Source: Schistocerca nitens (lineage: Eukaryota > Arthropoda > Insecta > Orthoptera > Acrididae). Taken from it: DNA of 64,000 bases. A program made the position numbers and the translations under genes. Shown in pieces: positions 1 through 11,400 of the stretch. How positions within the stretch are numbered: the first letter of the stretch is position 1; each line of letters starts with the position of its first letter. The notes beneath the pieces are model-generated. The model was given only the letters and a program-made list of their open reading frames with translations, had not been told where the DNA came from and searched no databases. The stretch covers positions 12,212,501 through 12,276,500 of the forward strand of contig NC_064621.1 in assembly GCF_023898315.1 (NCBI RefSeq), given 5' to 3'.

Positions 1-515
1 GTAAAACTGGTGACACAGGAAACGCTCAAAACATAGACAGTAGGAAGACTCTGTCTTCCTGTACTTGAGTCGGCATTGTGTCTCTTATATTTAATTCCGT
101 TGCAATTTCTGTGTTTCATCGTCAATGGGGAGGCCAAGGGATACAGTAAACCTGCAGAGGTGCATCGGAATGTAAAACTGGTGACACAGGAAACGCTCAA
201 AACATAGACAGTAGGAAGACTCAGTCTTCCGCTACTTAAGTCGGCATTGTGTCTCTTATATTGAAATCCGATGCAATTTCTGTGTTTCATCGTCAATGGG
301 AAGGTCCAAGGGATACAGGAAACCTGTAGAGGTGCATCGGAATGTAAAACTGATGACACAGGAAGCGCTCATAACATAGACCGTAAGAGGACTCAGTTTT
401 CTTGTACTTCAGTCTGCGTTGTGTCTCTTATATTTAATTCCGATGCAAATTCTGTGTTTCATCGTCAATGGGAAGGTCCAAGGGACACAGTAAAGCTGCA
501 GAGGTGCATCGGAAT
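1..515 (+). repeat. Left-edge 3-monomer block, copied at about 4290-4804
   Basis: The first three monomers match 4290-4804 at an offset of 4289 bp (25 monomers), with scattered substitutions. Agreement stops just after: position 520 onward turns to a CCCTAAGAAG monomer while 4809 onward turns to class e. This is one of several weaker long-range matches in the left part of the array, where copies are visibly more diverged than those to the right. Confidence 0.75.
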
Positions 516-858
516 GTAAAAGTGGTGACACAGGAATCGCTCAAAACAAAGACCCTAAGAAGCCTCAATTTTCTTGTCCTTAAGGCAGCATTGTGTCTCT
601 TATATTTAATTCCGATTCAATTTCTTTGTTTCATCGCCAATGGGAAGGTCCAAGGGATACAGTAAACCTGCAGAGGTGCATCGGAATGTAAATCTGGTAA
701 CACAGGAAACGCTCAAAACATAGACAGTAGGAGTACTCAGTCTTCCTGTACTTAAGTCGGCACTGTGTCTCTTATATTTAATTCCGATGCAATTTCTGTG
801 TTTGATCGTCAATGGGAAGGCCAAGGGATACAGTAAACCTGCAGAGGTGCATCGGAAT

Positions 859-1029
859 GTAAAACTGGTGACACAGGAAACACTCAAAACATAGACAGTA
901 GGAAGACTCAGTCTTCCTGTACTTAAGTCGGCATTGTGTCTCTTATATTTAATTCCGTTGCAATTTCTGTGTTTCTTCGTCAATGGGAAGGCCAAGGGAT
1001 ACAGTAAACCTGCAGAGGTGCATCAGAAT
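859..1029 (+). repeat. Representative near-consensus 171-bp monomer
   Basis: This copy is close to what I read as the ancestral unit and serves as a numbering reference. It carries the intact 19-bp dyad at 900-918, CTTAAG just after it, the TTTAATTCC motif, the right inverted-repeat arm (here with one change, TGCATCAGAAT) and CTGCAG. It is 171 bp because it has GGCCAAGG where 172-bp copies have GGTCCAAGG. Composition is about 42% GC with roughly five CpG per unit. There is no promoter-like or splice-like signal I would defend. Confidence 0.9.
900..918. other. 19-bp dyad symmetry element of the monomer (example copy)
   Basis: AGGAAGACT-C-AGTCTTCCT is a perfect 9-bp inverted repeat around one central base, at monomer positions 42-60. 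It recurs, intact or with few changes, in nearly every monomer. Variant forms are ACTCTGTC, ACTCGGTC, ACTTAGTC and ACATAGTC at the centre; arm variants are AAGAA...TTCTT and AGGAAGATT...TTTTCCT. It could extrude as a small cruciform, fold as a hairpin in satellite RNA, or bind a dimeric protein. Dyad-rich satellites are known at centromeres that lack CENP-B boxes. Function here is inference; the symmetry is directly visible. Confidence 0.85.
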
Positions 1030-2917
1030 GTAAAACCGGTGACACAGGAAACGCTCAAAGCATAGACAGTAGGAAGACTCAGGCTTCCTCTACTTAAGTC
1101 GGCATTGTGACTCTTATATTTAATTCCGATGCAATTTCTGTGTTTCATCGTCAATTGGAAGGTACAAGGGATACAGTAAACATGCAGAGGTGCATCGGAA
1201 TCTAAAACTGGTGGCACAGGAAACGCTCAAATCATAGACAGTAGGAATACTCAGTCTTCCTGCACTTAAGTCGGCATTGTGTCTCTTATATTTAATTCCG
1301 ATGCAATTTCTGTGTTTCATCGTCAATGGGAAGGTCCAATGGATACAGTAAACCTGCAGGGGTGCATCGGAATGTAAAACTGGTGACGCAGGAATCGCTC
1401 AAAACATAGACCCTAAGAAGCCTCAATTTTCTTGTACTTAGGGGGCATTGTGTCTCTTATATTTAATTCCGATGCAATTTCTGTGTTTCATCGCCAATGG
1501 GAAGGTCCAAGGGACACAGTAAACCTGCAGAGGTGCATCGGAATGTAAAACTGGTGACACAGGAAACGCTCAAAACATAGACCGTAAGAAACTCAGTTTT
1601 CTTGTTCCTAAGTCGGCGTTGTGTCTCTTCTATTTAATTCCGATGCAATTTCTGTGTTTCATCGTCAATGGGAAGGTCCAATGGATACAGTAAACCTGCA
1701 GAGGTGCATCGGAATGTAAAACTGGTGACACAGGAAACGCTCAAAACATAGTCAGTAAGAAGACTCAGTCTTCCTGTACTTCAGCCGGCATTGTGTCTCT
1801 TATATTTAATTCCTCGGCAATTTCTGTGTATCATCGTCAATGGGAAGGTCCAAGGGATACAGTAAACCTGCAGAGAGGCATCGGAATGTAAACCTGGTGA
1901 CACAGGAAACGCTCAAAACATAGACAGTAGGAAGACTCAGTCTTCCTGCACTTAAGTCGGCACTGTGTCTCTTATATTGAATTCCGATGCAATTTCTGTG
2001 ATTCATCGTCAATGGGAAGGCCGAGGGATACAGTATACCTGCAGAGGTGCATCGGAATGTAAAACTGGTGACACGGGAAACGCTCAAACAATAGACAGTA
2101 GGAAGACTCAGTCTTCCTGTACTGAAGTCGGCATTGTGTCTCTTATATTTAATTCCGTTGCAATTTCTGTGTTTCATCGTCAATGGGAAGGTCCAAGGGA
2201 TACAGTAAATCTGCAGAGGTGCATCGGAATGTAAAACTGGTGACATAGGAAACGCTAAAAAACATAGAGAGTAGGAAGACTCAGTCTTCCTGCTCTTATG
2301 TCGGCATTGTGTCTCTTATATTTAATATCGATGCAATTTCAGAGTTATTCGTCACTGTGAATGACCAAGGGATACAGTAAACCTGCAGAGGTGCATCGGA
2401 ATGTAAAACTGGTGACACAGGAAACGCTCAAAACATAGACAGTAGGAAGATTCTGTTTTCCTGTACTTCAGTCGTCATTGTGTCTCTTATATTTAATTCC
2501 GATGCAATTTCTGTGTTTCATCGTCAATGGGAAGGCCAAGGGATACAGTAAAGCTGCAGAGGTGCATCGGAATGTAAAACTGGTGACACAGGAAACGCTC
2601 AAAACATAGACAGTAGGAAGACTCGGTCTTCCTGTACTTCAGTCGGCATTGAGTATCTTATATTTAATTCCGATGCAATTTCTGTGTTTCATCGTCAATG
2701 GGAAGGTCCAAATGATACAGAAAACATGCAGAGGTGCATCGGAATGTAAAACTGGTGACACAGGAAACGCTCAAAACATAGACAGTAGGAAGACTCAGGC
2801 TTCCTCTACTTAAGTCGGCATTGTGTCTCTTATATTTAATTCCGATGCAATTTCTGTGTTTCATCTTCAATGGGAAGGTCCAAGGGATACAGTAAACCTG
2901 CAGAGGTGCATCGGAAT

Positions 2918-3261
2918 GTAAAACTGGTGACATAGGAAACGCTAAAAAACATAGAGAGTAGGAAGACTCAGTCTTCCTGTTCTTAAGTCGGCATTGTGTC
3001 TCTTATATTTAATTGCGATGCAATTTCAGAGTTTCATCGTCACTGTGAATGTCCAAGGGATACAGTAAACCTGCAGAGGTGCATCGGAATGTAAAACTGG
3101 TGACACAGGAAACGCTCAAAACATAGACAGTAGGAAGATTCTGTTTTCCTGTACTTCAGTCGTCATTGTGTCTCTTATATTTAATTCCGAGGCAATTTCT
3201 GTGTTTCATCGTCAATGGGAAGGCCAAGGGATACAGTAAACCTGCAGAGGTGCATCGGAAT
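2918..3261 (+). repeat. f1-e monomer dimer cassette (example copy)
   Basis: f1 (2918-3090, 173 bp) has GGTGACATAGGAAACGCT followed by a run of A, AACATAGAGAGTAGG, and AATTTCAGAGTTTCATCGTC followed by ACTGTGAATGTCC. e (3091-3261) has AGGAAGATTCTGTTTTCCTG and CAGTCGTCATT. f1 is followed by e in most copies I checked (for example near 2340, 12990, 18650, 26550, 29960, 31180, 31690, 33420, 36510 and 37010). f monomers alter exactly the CENP-B-box-like stretch. Confidence 0.78.
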
Positions 3262-4897
3262 GTAAAACTGGTGACACAGGAAACGCTCAAAACATAGACA
3301 GTAGGAAGCCTCTGTCTTCCTGTACTTAAGTCGGCATTGTGTCTCTTATATTAAATTCCGTTGCAATTTCTGTGTTTCATCGTCAATGGGGAGGCCAAGG
3401 GTACAGTAAACCTGCAGAGGTGCATCGGAATATAAAACTGGTGACACAGGAATCGCTCAAAACATAGACCCTAAGAAGACTCAATTTTCTTGTACTTAAG
3501 GCAGCATTGTGTCTCTTATATTTAATTCCGATGCAATTTCTGTGTTTCATCGCCAATGGGAAGGTCCAAGGGACCCAGTAAACCTGCAGAGGTGCATCTG
3601 AAAGTAAAACTGGTGACACAGGATACGCTCAAAACATAGACAGTAGGAATACTCAGTCTTCCTGTACTTAAGTCGGCACTGTGTCTCTTATATTTAATTC
3701 CGATGCAATTTCTGTGTTTCATCGTCAATGGGAAGGCCAAAGGATACAGTAAACCTGCAGTGGTGCATCGGAATGTAAAACTGGTGACACAGGAAACGCT
3801 CAAATCATAGACAGTAGGAAGACTCAGTATTCCTTTACTTAAGTCGGCATTGTGATTCTTATATTTAATTCCGTTGCAATTTCTGTGTTTCATCGTCAAT
3901 GGGAAGGTACAAGGGATACAGTAAACATGCAGAGGTGCATCGGAATCTAAAACTGGTGGCACAGGAAACGCTCAAATCATAGAAAGTAGGAATACTCAGT
4001 CTTCCTTTACTTAAGTCGGCATTGTGATTCTTATATTTAATTCCGTTGCAATTTCTGTGTTTCATCGTCAATGGGAAGGTACAAGGGATACAGTAAACAT
4101 GCAGAGGTGTATCGGAATGTAAAACTGGTGACACAGGGAACGCTCAAAACATAGACAGTAGGAAGATTCTGTTTTCCTGTACTTCAGTCGTCATTGTGTC
4201 TCTTATATTTAATTCCGAGGCAATTTCTGTGTTTCATCGTCAATGGGAAGGCCAAGGGATACAGTAAACCTGCAGACGTGCATCGGAATGTAAAACTGGT
4301 GACACAGGAAACGCTCAAAACATAGACAGTAGGAAGTCTCTGTCTTCCTGTACTTAAGTCGGCATTGTGTCTCTTATATTAAATTCCGTTGCAATTTCTG
4401 TGTTTCATCGTCAATGGGGAGGCCAAGGGATACAGTAAACCTGCAGAGGTGCATCGGAATATAAAACTGGTGACACAGGAAACGCTCAAAACATAGACAG
4501 TAGGAAGACTCAGTCTTCCGCTACTTAAGTTGGCATTGTGTCTCTTATATTGAAATCCGATGCAATTTCTGTGTTTCATCGTCAATGGGAAGGTCCAAGG
4601 GATACAGGAAACCTGCATAGGTGCATCGGAATGTAAAACTGATGACACAGGAAGCGCTCATAACATAGACCGTAAGAGGACTCAGTTTTCTTGTACTTCA
4701 GTCGGCGTTGTGTCTCTTATATTTAATTCCGATGCAAATTCTGTGTTTCATCGTCAATGGGAAGGTCCAAGGGATACAGTAAACCTGCAGAGGTGCATCG
4801 GAATGTAAAACTGGTGACACAGGAAACGCTCAAAACATAGACAGTAGGAAGATTCTGTTTTCCTGTACTTCAGTCGTCATTGTGTCTCTTATATTTA

Positions 4898-4975
4898 ATT
4901 CCGATGCAATTTCTGTGTTTCATCGTCAATGGGAAGGCCAAGGGATACAGTAAACATGCAGAGGTGCATCGGAAT
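4898..4975. other. Long-loop 11-bp inverted repeat of the monomer (example copy)
   Basis: ATTCCGATGCA at 4898-4908 is the exact reverse complement of TGCATCGGAAT at 4965-4975, separated by 56 bp here (57 in 172-bp monomers). The arms are monomer positions 94-104 and 162-172 and frame the CENP-B-box-like stretch and the CTGCAG site. Many copies keep both arms. Others break the left arm (CCGTTGCA) or the right arm (GCATCAGA) without a matching change, so there is less sign of co-variation than in the 19-bp dyad. Confidence 0.75.
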
Positions 4976-7099
4976 GTAAAACTGGTGACACAGGAAACGC
5001 TCAAAACATAGACAGTAGGAAGACTCTGTCTTCCTGTACTTAAGTCGGCATTGTGTCTCTTATATTTAATTCCGTTGCAATTTCTGTGTTTCATCGTCAA
5101 TGGGAAGGCCAAGGGATGCAGTAAAGCTGCAGAGGTGCATCGGAATGTAAAAGTGGTGACACAGGAATCGCTCAAAACATAGACCCTAAGAAGACTCAAT
5201 TTTCTTGTACTTAAGGCAGCATTGTGTCTCTTATATTTAATTCCGATGCAATTTCTGTGTTTCATCGCCAATGGGAAGGTCCAAGGGACACAGTAAACCT
5301 GCAGAGGTGCATCTGAATGTAAAACTGGTGACACAGGAAACGCTCAAAACATAGACAGTAGGAATACTCAGTCTTCCTGTACTTAAGTCGGCACTGTGTC
5401 TCATATATTTAATTCCGATGCAATTTCTGTGTTTCATCGTCAATGGGAAGGACAAGGGATACAGTAAACCTGCAGAGGTGCATCGGAATGCAAAACTGAT
5501 GACACAGGAAACGCTCTAAACATAGACAGTAGGAAGATTCTGTTTTCCTGTACTTCAGTCGTCATTGTGTCTCTTATATTTAATTCCGATGCAATTTCTG
5601 TGTTTCATCGTCAATGGGAAGGCCAAGGGATACAGTAAACCTGCAGAGGTGCATCGGAATGTAAAACTGGTGACACAGGAAACGCTCAAAACATAGACAG
5701 TAGGAAGACTCTGTCTTCCTGTACTTAAGTAGGCATTGTGTCTCCTATATTTAATTCCGTTATAATTTCTGTGCTTCATCGTCAATGGGAAGGTCCAAGG
5801 GATACAGTAAACCAGCAGAGGTGCATCGGAATGTAAAACTGGTGACATAGGAAACGCTAAAAAACATAGAAAGTAGGAAGACTCAGTCTTCCTGTTCTTA
5901 AGTCGGCATTGTGTCTCTTATATTTAATTCCGATGCAATTTCAGAGTTTCATCGTCACTGTGAACGTCCAAGGGGTACAGTAAACCTGCAGAGGTGCATC
6001 GGAATGTAAAACTGGTGACACAGGAAACGCCCAAAGCATAGAAAGTAAGAAGACTCAGTTTTCCTGTACCTCAGCCGGCATTGTGTCTCTTATATTTAAT
6101 TCCGTTTCAATTTCTGTGAATCATCGTCAATGGGAAGGCCCAAGGGATACAGTAAACCTGCAGAGGTGCATCGGAATGTAAAACTGGTGAGAAAGGAAAC
6201 GCTAAAAACATAGACAGTAGGAAGACTCGGTCTTCCTGTACTTCAGTCGGCATTGAGTATCTTATATTTAATTCCGATGCAATTTCTGTGTTTCATCGTC
6301 AATGGGAAGGTCCAAATGATACAGTAAACATGCAGAGGTGCATCGGAATGTAAAACTGGTGACACAGGAAACGCTCCAAACATAGACAGTAGGAAGACTC
6401 TGTCTTCCTCCACTTATGTCGACATTGTGTCTCTTATATTTAATTCCGATGCAATTTCTGTGTTTCATCGTCAATGGGAAGGTCCAATGGATACAGTAAA
6501 CCTGCAGGGGTGCATCGGAATGTAAAACTGGTGACACAGGAAACGCTCAAAACATAGTCAGTAAGAAGACTCAGTCTTCCTCTACTTCAGCCGGCATTGT
6601 GTCTCTTATATTTAATTCCGAGGCAATTTCTGTGTATCATCGTCAATCGGAGGGTCCAAGGGATACAGTAAACCTGCAGAGGTGCATCGGAATGTAAACC
6701 TGGTGACACAGGAAACGCTCAAAACATAGACAGTAGGAAGACGCAGTCTTCCTGCACTTAAGTCGGCACTGTGTCTCTTATATTTAATTCCGATGCAATT
6801 TCTGTGATTCATCGTCTATGGGAAGGCCGAGGGATACAGTTAACCTGCAGAGGTGCATCGGAATGTAAAACTGGTGACACGGGAAACGCTCAAACAATAG
6901 ACAGTAGGAAGACTCAGTATTCCCGTACTTAAGTCGGCATTGTGTCTCTAATATTTAATTCCGTTGCAATTTCTGTGTTTCATCGTCAATGGGAAGGTCC
7001 AAGGGATACAGTAGACATGCAGAGGTGCATCGGAATATAAAACTGGTGACACAGGAAACGCTCAAAACATAGACAGTAGGAAGACTCTGTCTTCCTGTA

Positions 7100-8440
7100 C
7101 TTAAGTAGGCATTGTGTTTCTTATATTTAATTCCGTTGTAATTTCTGTGTTTCATCGTCAATGGGAAGGTCCAAGGGATACAGTAAACCAGCAGAGGTGC
7201 ATCGGAATGTAAAACTGGTGACATAGGAAACGCTAAAAGACATAGAGAGTAGGAAGACTCAGTCTTCCTGCTCTTAAGTCGGCATTGTGTCTCTTATATT
7301 TAATTCCGATGCAATGTCAGAGTTTCATCGTCACTGTGAACGTCCAAGGGATACAGTAAACCTGCAGAGGTGCATCGGAATGTAAAACTGGTGACACAGG
7401 AAACGCTCAAAGCATAGAAAGTAAGAAGACTCAGTTTTCTTGTTCTTAAGCCGGCATTGTGTCCCTTTTATTTAATTCCGATTCGATTTCTGTGAATCAT
7501 CGTCAATGGGGAGGCCCAAGGGATACAGTAAACCTGCAGAGGTGCATCGGAATGTAAAACTGGTGAGAAAGGAAACGCTCAAAACATAGACAGTAGGAAG
7601 ACTAGGTCATCCTGTACTTCAGTCGGCATTGAGTATCTTATATTTAATTCCGATGCAATTTCTGTGTTTCATCGTCAATGGGAAGGTCCAAATGATACAG
7701 TAAACATGCAGAGGTGCATCGGAATGTAAAACTTGTGACACAGGAAACGCTCAAAACATTGACAGTAGGAAGACTCAGGCTTCCTCTACTTAAGTCGGCA
7801 TTGTGTCTCTTATATTTAATTCCGATGCAATATCTGTGTTTCATCGTCAATGGGATGGTCCAATGGATACAGTAAACCTGCAGGGGTGCATCGGAATGTA
7901 AAACTGGTGACACAGGAAACGCTCAAAACATAGACAGTAAGAAACTCAGTTTTCTTGTCCTTAAGCCGGCGTTGTGTCTCTTCTATTTAATTCCGATGCA
8001 ATTTCAGTGTTTCATCGTCAATGGGAAGGTCCAATGGATACAGTAAACCTGCAGAGGTGCATCGGAATGTAAAACTTTTAACACAGGAAACGCTAAAATG
8101 ATAGAGAGTAGGAAGACTCAGTCTTCCTGTTCTTAAGTCGGCATTGTGTCTCTTATATTTAATTCCGATGCAATTTCTGAGTTTCTTCGTCACTGTGAAG
8201 GTCCAAGGGATAGAGTAAACCTGCAGAGGTGCATCGGAATGTAAAACTGGTGACAGAGGAAACGCTCAGAACATAGACAGTAGGAAGACTCAGTCTTCCT
8301 GCACTTAAGTCGGCACTGTGTCTCTTATATTTTCTTCCGATGCAATTTCTGTGATTCATCGTCAATGGGAAGGCAGAGGAATACAGTAAACCTGCAGAGG
8401 TGCATTGGAATATAAAACTTGTGACACGGGAAACGCTCAA
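7100..8440 (+). repeat. ~1.3-kb higher-order block, copied at about 11392-12731
   Basis: About eight consecutive monomers, including a g-h-d trimer, match at an offset of about 4291-4292 bp (25 monomers). The two copies differ by many scattered substitutions and small indels, clearly more than the blocks right of 30 kb. The tail also matches 9191 onward at a 1028-bp offset (6 monomers from 8163). Boundaries are judged by eye to within some tens of bases. Confidence 0.65.
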
Positions 8441-11400
8441 AACATAGACAGTAGGAAGATTCTGTTTTCCTGTACTTCAGTCGTCATTGTGTCTCTTATA
8501 TTTAATTCCGATGCAATTTCTGTGTTTCATCGTCAATGGGAAGGCCAAGGGATACAGTAAACCTGCAGAGGTGCATCAGAATGTAAAACTGGTGACACAG
8601 GAAACGCTCAAAACATAGACAGTAGGAAGACTCAGGCTTCCTCTACTTAAGTCGGTATTGTGAATCTTATATTTAATTCCGATGCAATTTCTGTGATTCA
8701 TCGTCAATGGGAAGGACGAGGGATACAGTAAACCTGCAGAGGTGCATCGGAATGTAAAACTGGTGACACAGGAAACGCTCAAAACATAGACAGTAGGAAG
8801 ACTCAGGCTTCCTCTACTTAAGTCGGCATGTGTCTCTTATATTTAATTCCGATGCAATTTCTGTGTTTCATCGTCAATGGGAAGGTCCAATGGATACAGT
8901 AAACCTGCGGGGGTGCATCGGAATGTAAAACTGGTGACACAGGAAACGCTCAAAACATAGACCGTAAGAAACTCAGTTTTCTTGTTCTTAAGCCGGCGTT
9001 GTGTCTCTTCTATTTAATTCCGATGCAATTTCTGTGTATCATCGTCAATGGGAAGGTCCAATGGATACAGTAAACCTGCAGAGGTGCATCGGAATGTAAA
9101 ACTTTTGACACAGGAAACGCTAAAAAAGATAGAGAGTAGGAAGACTCAGTCTTCCTGTTCTTTAGTCGGCATTGTGTCTCTTATATTAAATTCCGATGCA
9201 ATTTCTGAGTTTCATCGTCACTGTGAAGGTCCAAGGGATAGAGTAAACCTGCAGAGGTGCATCGGAATGTAAAACTGGTGACAGAGGAAACGCTCAGAAC
9301 ATAGACAGTAGGAAGACTCAGTCTTCCTGCACTTAAGACGGCACTGTGTCTCTTATATTTTATTCCGATGCAATTTCTGTGATTCATCGTCAATGGGAAG
9401 GCCGAAGGATACAGTAAACCTGCAGAGGTGCATTGGAATATAAAACTTGTGACACGGGAAACGCTCAAACTATAGACAGTAGGAAGACTCAGTCTTCCTG
9501 TAAGTCAGCCGGCATTGTGTCTCTTATATTTAATTCCGTTGCAATTTCTGTGTTTCATCGTCAATGGGAAGGTCCAAGGGATACAGTAAACCTGCAGAGG
9601 TGCATCGGAATGTAAAACTGGTGACATAGGATACGCTAAAAAACATAGAGAGAAGGAAGACTCAGTCTTCCTGTTCTTAAGTCGGCATTGTGTCTCTTAT
9701 ATTTAATTCCGATGCAATTTCAGAGTTTCATCGTCACTGTGAATGTCCAAGGGATACAGTAAACCTGCAGAGGTGCATCGGAATGTAAAACTGGTGACAC
9801 AGGAAACGCTCAAAACATATACAGTAGGAAGACTCAGTCTTCCGCTACTTAAGTCGGCATTGTGTCTCTTATATTGAAATCCGATGCAATTTCTGTGATT
9901 CATCGTCAATGGGAAGGTCCAAGGGATACAGGAAACCAGCATAGGTGCATCGGAATGTAAAACTGATGACACAGGAAGCGCTCATAACATAGACCGTAAG
10001 AGGACTCAGTTTTCTTGTACTTCAGTCGGCGTTGTGTCTCTTATATTTAATTCCGATGCAAATTCTGTGTTTCATCGTCAATGGGAAGGTCCAAGGGATA
10101 CAGTAAACCTGCAGAGGTGCATCGGAATGTAAAACTGGTGACACAGGAAGCGCTCAAAACATAGACAGTAGGAAGATTCTGTTTTCCTGTACTTCAGTCG
10201 TCATTGTGTCTCTTATATTTAATTCCGATGCCATTTCTGTGTTTCATCGTCAATGGGATGGCCAAGGGATACAGTAAACATGCAGAGGTGCATCGGAATG
10301 TAAAACTGGTGACACAGGAAACGTTCAAAACATAGACAGTAGGAAGACTCTGTCTTCCTGTACATAAGTCGGCATTGTGTCTCTTATATTTAATTCCGTT
10401 GCAATTTCTGTGTTTCATCGTCAATGGGAAGGGCAAGGGATACAGTAAAGCTGCAGAGTTGCATCGGAATGTAAAAGTGGTGACACAGGAATCGCTCAAA
10501 ACATAGACCATAAGAAGACTCAATTTTCTTGTACTTAAGGCAGCATTGTGTCTCTTATATTTAATTCCGATGCAATTTCTGTGTTTCATCGCCAATGGGA
10601 TGGTCCAAGGGACACAGTAAACCTGCAGCGGTGCATCGGAATGTAAAACTGGTGACGCAGGAATCGCTCAAAACATAGACCCTAAGAACCCTCAATTTTC
10701 TTGTACTTAAGGCGACATTGTGTCTCTTATATATAATTCCGATGCAATTTCTGTGTTTCATCGCAAATGGGAAGGTCCAAGGGACTCAGTAAACCTGCAT
10801 AGGTGCATCGGAATGTAAAACTGGTGACACAGGAAACGCTCAAAACATAGACCGTAAGAACCTCAGTTTTCTTGTTCCTAAGTCGGCGTTGTGTCTCTTC
10901 TATTTAATTCCGATGCAATTTCTGTGTTTCATCGTCAATGGGAAGGTCCAATGGATACAGTAAACCTGCAGAGGTGCATCGGAATGTAAAACTGGTGACA
11001 CAGGAAACGCTCAAAACATAGTCAGTAAGAAGACTCAGTCTTCCTCTACTTCAGCCGGCATTGTGTCTCTTATATTTAATTCCGAGGCCATTTCTGTGTA
11101 TCATCGTCAATGGGAAGGTCCAAGGGATACAGTACACCTGCAAAGGTGCATCGGAATGTAAACCTGGTGACACAGGAAACGCTCAAAACATAGACAGTAG
11201 GAAGACTCAGTCTTCCTGCACTTAAGTCGGAACTGTGTCTCTTATATTTAATTCCGATGCAATTTCTGTCATTCATCGTCAAGGGGAAGGCCGAGGGATA
11301 CAGTAAACCTGCAGAGGTGCATCGGAATGTAAAACTGGTGACACGGGAAACGCTCAAACAATAGACAGTAGGAAGACTCAGTATTCCTGTACTTAAGTCG

